13,658 bases of DNA from DASQPE01 sp041488455 (GTDB taxonomy: Bacteria; Gemmatimonadota; Gemmatimonadetes; Gemmatimonadales; GWC2-71-9), in NCBI GenBank assembly GCA_041488455.1, contig JBGPPG010000089.1, positions 1 to 13,658 of the forward strand, given 5' to 3'. The notes beneath the pieces were generated by a model. It was given only the letters and a program-made list of their open reading frames with translations, did no database searches and had not been told where the DNA came from. The position numbers were made by a program, and so were the translations under genes. This document shows positions 1 to 6,895 of this stretch, in pieces (the stretch's first letter is position 1; every line of letters begins with the position of its first letter).

Positions 1-105
1 CGATCGTCCGCTGGAAACCCGCCGTAATTGTGCTTCTGAGGGACACCCGTTTCTCCGCGAGAAGGGAACCACCGAGCGCTCGCTAGCGATGAAAGCTGGC
101 CCGAA

Positions 106-126
106 CCTGGCTGGAGTGCCAGCAGG
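106..126 (+). repeat. Small hairpin in the leader region
   Basis: GCTGG (110-114) pairs with CCAGC (119-123) around the loop AGTG. The stem extends by CCT (106-108) against AGG (124-126) with G109 bulged. No T-run follows, so it is not a standard intrinsic terminator. It could be leader-RNA structure or chance. Confidence 0.3.
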
Positions 127-236
127 GTGATCGCAACACACTTATTGGTAACATATTAGGCAGCTACTGGTAAAGTATTTTCTTAGCGGCGTGACGCCCG
201 GCCTCATCTCACCGGAGGCGAACCCAGCCGTGGCCA

Positions 237-257
237 GCGCTCGCGCCTAGCGAGCGC
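237..257. repeat. 8-bp perfect inverted repeat with 5-nt loop
   Basis: GCGCTCGC at 237-244 and GCGAGCGC at 250-257 are exact reverse complements separated by GCCTA. The related palindrome TCGCTAGCGA lies at 80-89, so the motif appears in two forms upstream of the TPR gene. No T-run follows. It could be an operator, a leader hairpin or a remnant of a dispersed palindrome. Confidence 0.4.
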
Positions 258-338
258 ACTGCGAATCCTTGTAGCTTTAAGGGCTGTCGCCACGTCCTGC
301 GTGGGCGCGCCTTCTTCATATCCCAGACCGGGTTTTTC

Positions 339-998
339 ATGGCCACGACGGTGGAAGCGACGACGAAAGCACGAGCGGCGGACGCGGGCTCGCCGGTGTC
401 CTTGCGCCAGACCTCCAAGCGCCAAGCGGTGGCCGGCGCAGCTGCCGTCGCCGTGATCGCGCTGGGCGTCTGGTTCGTCGTCACCAGCGGCCGGCGCAAG
501 GAGGAGTTCGCGTCTCGCGTGTTCTCCCAGGCGCTCGCGACCGCCGAGAAGGGGAATCTCCCGCAGGCCTCCGCCGATCTCCAGCGGGTGATTCAGACCT
601 ACGCCGGCACCGAAGCGGCCAACGAGGCCGTGCTCGCGCTCAACCAGATCCGGATGGCCAGTGGCCAGACGGAGTTGGCCGCAGCCAACCTCAGCGAGTT
701 CGTGGCCCGGAAGCCGGAGGCTCGGTTCGCCGCACCGGCCTACGGGCTGCTTGGCGTGGCCCAGGAGAACGCGAAGAAGTTCGCGGAGGCCGCTGCCGCC
801 TACGAGCAGGCATCCACGATAGCAGAGATCGCCTTCGTAAAGGCCAGCTACCTGGTCGATGCCGGGCGGGCGTACCGGCTCGCCGGCAAGCCTCAGGACG
901 CGATCCGGGTCTACCGAACCGTGGCCGAGAAGTATCCGGATGCACCGGCGGCGGTGGAGGCACAGGTGAGACTGGGAGAGCTGACGGCGGCTCAGTAG
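339..998 (+). CDS. Membrane-anchored tetratricopeptide-repeat protein (YfgM/TPR_21-like)
   Basis: A 219-residue protein with a polar N-terminus, one hydrophobic segment at about residues 31-49 flanked by basic residues (KR before, GRRK after), and an alanine-rich helical C-terminal part. The spacing of A/G/Y/L residues from about 55 to 215 (for example AYGLLGVAQENAKKFAEAAA and the segment ending DAIRVYRTVAEKYP) is typical of TPR helical hairpins. This single-anchor plus TPR layout resembles YfgM, an ancillary SecYEG/periplasmic chaperone partner, but the family link is tentative. It is likely an inner-membrane protein with the TPRs outside the cytoplasm. The ATG at 339 has no strong Shine-Dalgarno; it was chosen because the short charged head plus anchor is sensible. 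It is the only plus-strand gene in the window, and a terminator-like hairpin follows it. Confidence 0.8.
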   Translation: MATTVEATTKARAADAGSPVSLRQTSKRQAVAGAAAVAVIALGVWFVVTSGRRKEEFASRVFSQALATAEKGNLPQASADLQRVIQTYAGTEAANEAVLALNQIRMASGQTELAAANLSEFVARKPEARFAAPAYGLLGVAQENAKKFAEAAAAYEQASTIAEIAFVKASYLVDAGRAYRLAGKPQDAIRVYRTVAEKYPDAPAAVEAQVRLGELTAAQ

Positions 999-1023
999 GT
1001 CGGATAGAGACCGGGTTCGAGGC

Positions 1024-1057
1024 GGCTCCGGCGTTCGCCGGGGCCGTTCGTGTTGTT
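1024..1057 (+). terminator. Probable intrinsic terminator of the TPR gene
   Basis: GGCTCCGGC (1024-1032) pairs with GCCGGGGCC (1037-1045), nine pairs with one G-U, around the loop GTTC. The stretch after it (1046-1057) is T-rich but interrupted by G and C, so the U-tract is weak. It begins 25 bases after the stop of the TPR gene and is well placed to end that transcript before the dif-like site. Confidence 0.55.
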
Positions 1058-1072
1058 GGGGTTGGGAGAGGA

Positions 1073-1113
1073 CACAGAGAACGGCGAACCACAGAGGCAC
1101 GGAGGCACAGAGG
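1073..1113. repeat. Degenerate 8-bp tandem repeat (CACAGAGG type)
   Basis: Three contiguous 8-mers, CACAGAGG (1090-1097), CACGGAGG (1098-1105) and CACAGAGG (1106-1113), follow a related CACAGAGA at 1073-1080. From memory, purine-rich strings of this kind are dispersed between genes in many environmental bacterial genomes. Whether this is a copy of such a family needs the whole genome. Confidence 0.5.
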
Positions 1114-1153
1114 GATAGGTGCGTTGGGTGTGGGTTTGGTACGGCAACGGCCA

Positions 1154-1181
1154 ATGACGTATAAGATATATTATGTTAAGT
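1154..1181 (+). other. Chromosome dimer resolution site dif (XerC/XerD recombination site)
   Basis: The 28 bp divide into an 11-bp left arm ATGACGTATAA (1154-1164), a 6-bp spacer GATATA (1165-1170) and an 11-bp right arm TTATGTTAAGT (1171-1181). The right arm matches the XerD arm of E. coli dif (TTATGTTAAAT, recalled from memory) at 10 of 11 positions. The left arm keeps the inner ATAA of the XerC arm. The inner TATAA/TTATG dyad and the 11-6-11 spacing are the hallmarks of dif. XerC and XerD act here with FtsK to resolve chromosome dimers at division. Genes on both sides point toward the site, as expected at a replication terminus. No xerC, xerD or ftsK gene is in the window, which is usual. 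Confidence 0.85.
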
Positions 1182-1188
1182 GCGCCGT

Positions 1189-1296
1189 GGGGTGAGTGTG
1201 GAGAAGCCGTGTGCTCTGCTCGTAAGTGACTATTCGATAGTGATTTGTGGAGGCACAGCAGAACGTCATTTCTAGCGAGGCCAACGCACTCACCCC
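1189..1296. repeat. Imperfect nested palindrome of about 108 bp beside dif
   Basis: Outer ends GGGGTGAGTG (1189-1198) and CACTCACCCC (1287-1296) are exact inverted repeats. Inside lie TCTGCT (1215-1220) against AGCAGA (1257-1262), and ACTAT (1229-1233) against ATAGT (1237-1241) around TCG. The dyads are nested with nearly the same centre. It holds no gene and begins 8 bases after the dif-like site. It could be a small non-autonomous element (MITE or REP-like) or the remnant of one. Confidence 0.4.
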
Positions 1297-1302
1297 CCAC
1301 CT

Positions 1303-1315
1303 CCGCGGCTCGCGG
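1303..1315 (-). terminator. Weak hairpin after the end of the minus-strand operon
   Basis: CCGCG (1303-1307) and CGCGG (1311-1315) pair around GCT, just downstream of the last minus-strand stop at 1325. In the minus-strand reading it is followed by G-rich sequence and not a T-run. It is at best a weak or Rho-assisted end for the long transcript. Confidence 0.2.
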
Positions 1316-1324
1316 TCTCCTAAA

Positions 1325-2071
1325 CTACCCGCCCCACCTCCCCACCCGCAGAAGCGGCTTCGGCGCCATGACCCGGAGCGCCATCCACGACAACAAGAAT
1401 GCATGCGCGGTGATCGCCGCTGTCCGGACCCAGTTGACCGCGATCACCTGGGCGTTGAGCGCCTCCGAAAAGCCCTCCCGTCCCATACGGGTCAGAAGCG
1501 GAACCTCCCGGGTCATGGTGGAGGCGAGCGCCATGCCTTCCAGCAGCGCTCCGAACCAGACTGCCCATTCGGGGACCTCGGCGGGCCGAGTCCAGAGAAG
1601 CAACGCCGTGACGAGCAAGAGGAGGGAGAACATGGTGACGATGGGCAGCTGCATCAGCTCGGCGAACCGGGCGTCGTAGGCGTAGTAGTCCGCCTGCGCG
1701 ACCATGGCCTTGAGCTGATACAGCACCCGCTGAGCGGTCCAGATGGTCCCGGTGTTGTACCAGGCGAGGGCGAGGCACGCGGCGAACGTCAGGTGGCCCT
1801 GCCGGCTCTCAAGCAAGCCGATCGGATCGCGGCGCCAGCTGTCCAACGGTGCCGGGCGGAGCGCGAGCCAGAACAGCCAGCCGACCATCGGGGCCGCGAC
1901 GAGGAGAAGCGCCACGGCCCAGCCGGGCCGCCCGCGCTTGCGGGCATCGGCGACTGCCCAGCGCACCACGGCGCCCAGCGCGGCCGCCGCGGCGAGGACG
2001 AGAAAGAGCGGTGACAGAAAGTCGAGGGCGTGCACGCCATGAGCATACGCCCGGCCGGCAGAGGGCGCCAT
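1325..2071 (-). CDS. Polytopic inner-membrane protein of unknown function (possible PLD-nuclease-N-like head, DUF1772-like tail)
   Basis: A 248-residue protein from the ATG at 2071, which lies 8 bp after the dapF stop. GGGGAGG lies upstream of this ATG with a rather long spacer. A longer open frame up to 2266 is only the antisense-like shadow of dapF and is rejected. Hydrophobic segments lie at about residues 18-40, 50-72, 93-111, 144-162, 170-190 and 212-232. The first two segments with the linker ADARKRGRPGW resemble the short PLD-nuclease N-terminal membrane module. The tail (REVPLLTRMG, later NWVRTAAITAHA) vaguely recalls DUF1772 proteins. Both resemblances are tentative and I do not assign a function. 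It is the last gene of the operon, closest to dif. Confidence 0.75.
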   Translation of the reverse strand: MAPSAGRAYAHGVHALDFLSPLFLVLAAAAALGAVVRWAVADARKRGRPGWAVALLLVAAPMVGWLFWLALRPAPLDSWRRDPIGLLESRQGHLTFAACLALAWYNTGTIWTAQRVLYQLKAMVAQADYYAYDARFAELMQLPIVTMFSLLLLVTALLLWTRPAEVPEWAVWFGALLEGMALASTMTREVPLLTRMGREGFSEALNAQVIAVNWVRTAAITAHAFLLSWMALRVMAPKPLLRVGRWGG

Positions 2072-2079
2072 GCCCGATG

Positions 2080-2901
2080 CTATCCTCCCCAGACGCCTCG
2101 AAAGACCAGCCTCCCCTGGCCGCCCAGCCAGACGTCGGTGGCGACGTCGCCCCGCATCGTCGCACGGACGGTGAGCAGCTCGCCGCCCCAGCTCCGGAAC
2201 CCGAGCGGAAGCGTGGCCGACCGTCCGGCCAATGCGAGCGCCGCCGCCACGGTGCCCGTCCCGCACGCGAGTGTCTCGCCCTCGACCCCCCGCTCAAATG
2301 TCCTTATGAGCCAGGGCGCGCCGGCCTTCGCGGGGGGCGCGATGAAGTTCGCATTGGCACCCTCGGACCCCGCCGCGGGATCGTGTCTCAAGGCGCGCCC
2401 TCGGCCCTCGACATCCACCGACCCGATGTCGTCCACAAGCACGACCAGGTGCGGCACACCGACGCAGCCGAGCCAGATGCTGCGCTCGCCTGCCTCTGCG
2501 GCGATCGTGGGCACCGGCTTGGGAACCAGGGTGTCGGGCAGGCGGATCTCCGCGCGCTCGTCTTCCTCGAGGCAGCGGGTGGTGACGACGCCGGCGTCCG
2601 TGAGCAGACGCATCCCCTCCGGCGGCCCCAGCTCGAGGTGCGCGGAAAGACGGGTGCTGCAGAGGGCGGCGTTGCCGCACATGGCGGCCCGGGAGCCGTC
2701 GGAGTTGAAGAACGCCATGCGCACGGCGTCGCCGTCCTCCGGCGAGAGAATCACGAGCCCGTCGGCGCCGACGCCGCTCCGCCGGTCACAGATCTCGACG
2801 ATCCGCCGCCGCGACCACTCGTCCAGCGTGGTGGCGCGCCCGTCGAGCAGCACGAAATCGTTTCCCGAGCCGGTCATCTTGTAGAAGACGGTCCCTTTCA
2901 C
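2080..2901 (-). CDS. dapF: Diaminopimelate epimerase DapF
   Basis: Converts LL- to meso-diaminopimelate in the cytoplasm, feeding peptidoglycan and lysine synthesis. With the GTG start at 2901 the protein has 273 residues, the usual size. The start forms a GTGA overlap with the stop of the upstream glycosyltransferase and leaves only a short lead before FYKMTGSGNDF, the canonical beginning. An ATG at 2937 would add 12 residues and overlap the upstream gene by 40 bp. Visible motifs are GSGNDF, the first catalytic cysteine in MCGNAALC (about C75), NANF (about 183-186) and the second catalytic cysteine in ETLACGTGT (about C213). Both cysteines of the proton-transfer pair are present. The E. coli GNPH motif reads GVPH here, a variant I believe occurs in other DapF proteins. 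Its place in an envelope operon fits its role in wall synthesis. Confidence 0.95.
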   Translation of the reverse strand: MKGTVFYKMTGSGNDFVLLDGRATTLDEWSRRRIVEICDRRSGVGADGLVILSPEDGDAVRMAFFNSDGSRAAMCGNAALCSTRLSAHLELGPPEGMRLLTDAGVVTTRCLEEDERAEIRLPDTLVPKPVPTIAAEAGERSIWLGCVGVPHLVVLVDDIGSVDVEGRGRALRHDPAAGSEGANANFIAPPAKAGAPWLIRTFERGVEGETLACGTGTVAAALALAGRSATLPLGFRSWGGELLTVRATMRGDVATDVWLGGQGRLVFRGVWGG

Positions 2902-3617
2902 GCCACCCCCCGAAGCGACCGAAGCCGGAGCCACCATACCATCCAGACCGCCTCACGGACGATCTTGCCGTTCATCTTGCTCTGCCCCTCGACCCGGTCA
3001 GTGAACACGATCGGAATCTCGCAGATCCGGAACCCCTTCTTCCAGGCCAGGAAGCTCATCTCGATCTGGAAAGCGTAGCCGTTCGAGCGGACCCGCTCCA
3101 GGGGGATCGCCTCGAGCACGCGCCGGCGAAAGCACTTGAACCCGCCGGTCGAGTCGGCGAGGGGCAACCCGGTGACCAACCTGGCGTACTGGTTCGCGCC
3201 GATCGACAGCAGGAGCCGCGAGATGGGCCAGTTAATGACGTTCACTCCGGACTTGTAGCGCGAGCCGATCACCAGATCGGCGTCCTGGATGGCGTCGAGA
3301 AACGTCGGCAGGAAGCGCGGGTCGTGGGAGAAGTCGGCGTCCATCTCGAAGATGAGATCGTAGCCGCAGTCGAGCGCCCAACGGAAACCGGCCAGGTAGG
3401 CCTTGCCGAGGCCTTCCTTCTGGCCCCGGTGGAGCACGTGCACGCGCGGATTCTCCGCCGCGAGCTGGTCGGCCAGCTCGCCCGTCCCGTCGGGCGAGTT
3501 GTCGTCCACCACCAGCACGTGAACGCGCGGGTCCTGGGAGAGGATCGCCGGCACGATCTGGGGAACGTTGATCCGCTCGTTGTACGTCGGCACGACCACC
3601 AGTACCCGTTCAGTCAC
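2898..3617 (-). CDS. DPM1-like GT2 polyprenyl-phosphate sugar synthase
   Basis: A 239-residue family 2 glycosyltransferase of the dolichol-phosphate mannose synthase (DPM1/Ppm1) type. Such enzymes transfer a sugar from GDP- or UDP-sugar to a polyprenyl phosphate at the cytoplasmic face. Motifs are VPTYNE (9-14), DDNSPDGT (38-45), the metal-binding MDADFSHDP (92-100), GSRY (118-121), DSTGGFKCFRR (155-165) and GQSKM (211-215). There are no C-terminal membrane segments, as in the short soluble or peripheral DPM1 type. The start is GTG at 3617 with a good GGAGG about 4 bp upstream, overlapping the stop of the YfhO gene by 8 bp. It ends in a GTGA overlap with dapF. The sugar cannot be told from sequence; mannose is the usual donor in this subfamily. 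It probably supplies the lipid-linked sugar used by the YfhO-type protein next door. Confidence 0.92.
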   Translation of the reverse strand: MTERVLVVVPTYNERINVPQIVPAILSQDPRVHVLVVDDNSPDGTGELADQLAAENPRVHVLHRGQKEGLGKAYLAGFRWALDCGYDLIFEMDADFSHDPRFLPTFLDAIQDADLVIGSRYKSGVNVINWPISRLLLSIGANQYARLVTGLPLADSTGGFKCFRRRVLEAIPLERVRSNGYAFQIEMSFLAWKKGFRICEIPIVFTDRVEGQSKMNGKIVREAVWMVWWLRLRSLRGVA

Positions 3618-5982
3618 CCGTCCTCCGGAAGCGTCTCTTCACCGTCGCACCGGCGAGCAGCGCCAGCGTCGCCAGGAGCGCAAGCCCGGTGATCACCTTG
3701 CCCCGACGGTAGGCCTCGGACGCGAAGTCGAGCCGCACCTCCCGCGCCCCCGGCGGCAACGGCACGCTCAGGAACGCGTAGTCACCCCGGTGTACCGGAG
3801 CGGACTTCCCGTCCACGGTCGCGTGCCAGTCAGGATACCAGGTCTCGCTTACGAGAAGATAGGCGGGGCCGGCCTCTGAGCCGGAGAGCGCGATCCGCAT
3901 CCGTCCCGGCTCCCACTCCGCGACGTCGGCGCTCACGCTCGCCGGGGGAGGCGCCTGCCCCGGGCGGATGGGCTGCACGGTGACGGTAGCGGTGTCGGGA
4001 TAGACCAGCACGCTGCGGTAGGGGAACCTCGGATCGATGAGCGCGGGCGTGATCTGGTCGTCCGGCACCTTGATCGCCCCCGGGAAGACCCGCGCATACG
4101 CCACGGCCGAGTCCCGCTCGTAGAGCACGCCGGGTCCGCCCGCGGCCGTCTCGACCGGGCCCACGACCTTATGAAAGCCGGGCAGGTCCTGCTCGCGAGG
4201 CACGAGGATGAACCGTGCCGCCACGAAATCGAGCACTGCCGGATTGCCTACGTTCTTCCAGACGTTCTTTCCGCCCAGCAGCTCGTCGTAGAACCGGATC
4301 TCGTTGCCGTGGTAGCCCAGAACCTGCTCGATGTCGTGAGTCATGAGCTGGGAACCGGGAAAGACGCCGACGTCCAGCACCCGGAACGGGGGCTTCTCCC
4401 CCCGAAGCCGGCTCGTGATCTCGTCGTCGCGGAAGAGCTGAGCCGCCGGCGGGGAAAACTGGAAGAAGATCCGATCGATGCTCCAGAGATCCGCCGTCGT
4501 CACCACGGCCAGCGCCGCGGTGGCGGCGGCGCCCCGCAGCTTTCCCGCGACGATGCCGAGGGTCACCGTCGCCGCGAGGGCCACGAAGGCCAAGAGACGC
4601 AGGGAGCCTGCCTGGAGCGCGCCCGCGTTGGCCAGCACCCGCTCGGCCTGCTCCGGGTCGGCCAGCACGGTGGCGACCGTCTGAAGTACGCCCACCGCCC
4701 CGAGGACGGCGATGCCTCCCAGGATACCGAGGCCGATGAGCAGGGCGCGGCGCGGCACCTCGCCCCGGAGCAACCGGTCGGCACCGAGCCCCGCCCACAG
4801 CGCTGCGGGAAGCGCCACCAGGAAGAACGCCATCCCGGGAGCGCGCACCTTCTTCATCATCGGCATCGCCTCGTACCAGAGCCGATAGAAGGGCGTGTGG
4901 CCCCCGAAGGAGATGAGCAAGAAGAGAAGCACGATGCCGCCGGTGATCCACAGAAGTGGCCGGCGCTTCCGGTCGCCCCATGCGAGCGCTGCCAGCAAAA
5001 CGGCCACGGCGACGAGGAACTCGGTGTGGAGCTTGAAGAAGTTCCTTCCCCAGTAGCTGTCGAGGACGCCGTTGAACTGGGGGAGGATCGTCGTGACGAT
5101 CTCCTCCGGCGGCATCGAGAATGCGATGGCGTAGTCCCAGCCCGTGCTCGGCCCTCCGGTGGCCGCCCGGGGTGAAAACGGCACGTACGCGAGGAACGGG
5201 ACGATCTGGATCGCGGCGATCGCGAGCCCGAGCAGCACTGCCCCGAAGCACGCGGCGATCGTCCCCCAGGCGACCGCCGGACGGCGGAGCGACTCGGGGC
5301 GCTCCGGATCGCGGAGCGCGAGCCAGAGCGTCCAGATGCCGCACGCGACCAGCAGGTAGTAGGTCATCTGGTAATGCGGGCTCAGCATGCACAGGCCGAC
5401 CGTCACCGCCAGGAGACCGTAGCCCGCCGGCCTCCGGTCGCGCACCGCGCGCAGGACGGCCAGCAGCGCGAGGGGCGCCAGCGCGGACACGAAGAGCTTG
5501 CCGTCGTGTCCCGGCTTCACCAGCGAGGCGACGATGCCGGTGAGCTCGTAAGCGAGACCGCCTACGAGCGCCCCGCCCCAACCCGTGCGGAGGGCCCGGA
5601 GCAGCGCGTACATGGTGCACCCGGCCAGGACCAGGTGCGCCGTGAAGCCAAGGTTCATCGCCGTGTCCACCGGCAGGAACCAGCGGAGCCAGGCAGTGGG
5701 GTAGAACACGTCGCCGTGCTGCGCCGCGATGAACGGCAGCCCGCCGAACAGATAGGGATTCCACTCGGGAATGCGATGGTGCGCCCGGAAGTACTCCGCC
5801 CCGAAGCTTCGGAACGCGTAGCCCGCGATATACTGGTCGCTCTGCCCGCTCACCAGGAACTGGCCGGCGAGCATGGGCCAGCAGAGCGTGAGCGCGGCGA
5901 GCACGAACCCCACCGCGGCCACGACGGCCGGCCGCGGCGGCTCCCAGGGTTCAGCGGCGGTTGCGGTATCAGAGGACGACAC
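3610..5982 (-). CDS. YfhO-family polytopic membrane protein, putative GT-C glycosyltransferase
   Basis: A 790-residue protein with a hydrophobic N-terminal two-thirds (about a dozen segments between residues 18 and 498), a soluble domain at about 500-760 and a last membrane helix at about 763-780. Family hallmarks are the first outer loop with GQSDQY (46-51, a candidate catalytic Asp49), NPYLFGGLPFIAAQHGDVFYP (75-95), the RAPG motif at 380-383 before GLGADRLL, and ETWYPDWHATVDGK (713-726) in the C-terminal beta-rich domain, where typical YfhO proteins read YPGWxAxVDG. Known YfhO proteins of Firmicutes glycosylate cell-surface polymers using a polyprenyl-phosphate sugar. A comparable extracytoplasmic transfer is inferred here; the acceptor is unknown. 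The GTG start at 5982 has GGAG 5 bp upstream and overlaps the preceding gene by 14 bp. The next gene is a DPM1-like enzyme, a natural donor supplier. Confidence 0.88.
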   Translation of the reverse strand: MSSSDTATAAEPWEPPRPAVVAAVGFVLAALTLCWPMLAGQFLVSGQSDQYIAGYAFRSFGAEYFRAHHRIPEWNPYLFGGLPFIAAQHGDVFYPTAWLRWFLPVDTAMNLGFTAHLVLAGCTMYALLRALRTGWGGALVGGLAYELTGIVASLVKPGHDGKLFVSALAPLALLAVLRAVRDRRPAGYGLLAVTVGLCMLSPHYQMTYYLLVACGIWTLWLALRDPERPESLRRPAVAWGTIAACFGAVLLGLAIAAIQIVPFLAYVPFSPRAATGGPSTGWDYAIAFSMPPEEIVTTILPQFNGVLDSYWGRNFFKLHTEFLVAVAVLLAALAWGDRKRRPLLWITGGIVLLFLLISFGGHTPFYRLWYEAMPMMKKVRAPGMAFFLVALPAALWAGLGADRLLRGEVPRRALLIGLGILGGIAVLGAVGVLQTVATVLADPEQAERVLANAGALQAGSLRLLAFVALAATVTLGIVAGKLRGAAATAALAVVTTADLWSIDRIFFQFSPPAAQLFRDDEITSRLRGEKPPFRVLDVGVFPGSQLMTHDIEQVLGYHGNEIRFYDELLGGKNVWKNVGNPAVLDFVAARFILVPREQDLPGFHKVVGPVETAAGGPGVLYERDSAVAYARVFPGAIKVPDDQITPALIDPRFPYRSVLVYPDTATVTVQPIRPGQAPPPASVSADVAEWEPGRMRIALSGSEAGPAYLLVSETWYPDWHATVDGKSAPVHRGDYAFLSVPLPPGAREVRLDFASEAYRRGKVITGLALLATLALLAGATVKRRFRRTGD

Positions 5983-6895
5983 GCGGGCTCCGTCGAGAGA
6001 GCAGAAGGAACGGGGCCGCGGCCCCGAACTCGGTCAGCGTGAGCAGCAGCCGAGACGCCACGGCCAGCACCGTCGCCGGACCGATGCCGATCGGCTGTTG
6101 CAACATGAGGATGAAGAGGCCTTCGCGCACCCCCAGCCCGCCCGGTGCGAGCAGCGCCAGAAAGCCGGCGAGGTACGACGCGGTGAACGCGGTGATGGCG
6201 GTCGCGAGGTCCAGCCTCACGTCCGGGAGGAGCCCGCGCGCCAGGAGCCAGAGCGCCGCCCCGTAGCCGCCCCAGGCGATCGCGTTCGCGACGATGCCGC
6301 CGAGCACGGCGCCGGGACTGGGCGGCATCGCCGCCTCCGCGGGAACCCGGGCGAGCCGGAGCAACCGGCGCACGGCGGGCGGCCACAGCACCAGACCGAC
6401 GCCGATCGCGCTGGCCACGACGAGGAGTGCCAGCGCGACCCGGGCGCCGGGATGGAGCGCCTCGAGCCCGACCGCCCCGGTGAGGCCCACGATCGCGGCT
6501 CCGGTGCCGATCGCCAGCGCCTGAAGCACGACCGCCGAGGCGGTCGCGGCCCAAGGGGCCACGCCGGCTTGCTGCGCCATGAGTGCCATCCCCGCGATCG
6601 CCCAGACCTTTCCGGGCACGTACTTGCCCAGCCCCGATACGGTCCAGATGCGCGAGGCGTTCCAGACGTCGAGCCGTTGGCCCCAGCCGGCCAGCATGGC
6701 CCGCCACGCCCAGATGAGCAGGGCGTACATCGTCCAGACGAGAAGCGCGCTGGCCAGGAGATAGAGCGGCCGGGGGACGAGCGTGAGGGGCTGGGAGCGG
6801 AAGTCGCCCCAGTTCCTGACCAGCGCGCGGCCGGCGAACCCGAGGACGGCCAGGCCGAGAATCCACTGAACCGCGCGCCAGGCGCTTTTACCCAC
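5969..6895 (-). CDS. LPG-synthase-TM / UPF0104 family membrane protein, putative flippase
   Basis: A 308-residue integral membrane protein covering only the transmembrane module found in MprF and archaeal AglD. Hydrophobic segments run through most of its length (about 8-25, 42-68, 95-110, 115-145, 152-172, 197-220, 230-251, 270-300). Family signatures are GLGKYVPGKVW (88-98) and LAPGGLGVREGL (249-260). There is no lysyl-transferase domain, so it is not an MprF. In MprF this module moves a modified lipid across the membrane, and stand-alone copies near glycosyltransferases are candidate lipid-linked-sugar flippases. That role is inferred here from the flanking GT4, YfhO and GT2 genes. The GTG start at 6895 overlaps the upstream GT4 gene by 8 bp, and the stop lies inside the YfhO gene, so translation is probably coupled on both sides. 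Confidence 0.88.
   Translation of the reverse strand: MGKSAWRAVQWILGLAVLGFAGRALVRNWGDFRSQPLTLVPRPLYLLASALLVWTMYALLIWAWRAMLAGWGQRLDVWNASRIWTVSGLGKYVPGKVWAIAGMALMAQQAGVAPWAATASAVVLQALAIGTGAAIVGLTGAVGLEALHPGARVALALLVVASAIGVGLVLWPPAVRRLLRLARVPAEAAMPPSPGAVLGGIVANAIAWGGYGAALWLLARGLLPDVRLDLATAITAFTASYLAGFLALLAPGGLGVREGLFILMLQQPIGIGPATVLAVASRLLLTLTEFGAAAPFLLLSRRSPRVVL

Larger units (their letters stand above)
1..338. other. Intergenic region upstream of the TPR gene; no gene recognised
   Basis: No convincing coding sequence is seen. Open stretches at the left edge (for example frame 2 up to a stop near 130) use many A/T third positions, unlike the real genes here, so they are probably not coding. 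Bases 130-190 are clearly less GC-rich than the surroundings and are the most likely promoter zone for the gene at 339. They contain an imperfect direct repeat, TTGGTAACAT at 145-154 and CTGGTAAAGT at 168-177. I could not assign confident -35 and -10 boxes. Hairpins are listed separately. Confidence 0.5.

Noticed and set aside
99..124. TGGCAC on the minus strand as a sigma-54 -24 element
   Set aside because: The GC of the -12 element is absent at the required spacing.
1..130. Open frame at the left edge on the plus strand, possibly the end of an upstream gene
   Set aside because: Codon third positions are not GC-biased as in the real genes and the translation shows nothing recognisable; a short true tail cannot be excluded.
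1010..1045. GGGTTCGAGGC looked like a tRNA T-loop
   Set aside because: No pairing T-stem, acceptor or anticodon arm could be built around it.
1154..1181. AT-rich stretch read as a promoter -10 region
   Set aside because: The two-arm dyad with a 6-bp spacer fits a Xer site much better, and no gene lies properly placed downstream on either strand.
1325..2266. Extended start for the last membrane protein
   Set aside because: The first 65 residues are an out-of-phase reading of dapF; the ATG at 2071 follows the dapF stop and precedes the hydrophobic part.
3610..5982. Opposite or shifted frames inside the YfhO gene, such as 4169-5764 on the minus strand and 4171-5175 on the plus strand
   Set aside because: They are shadows of the YfhO frame, with no motifs and Arg/Gly-rich composition.
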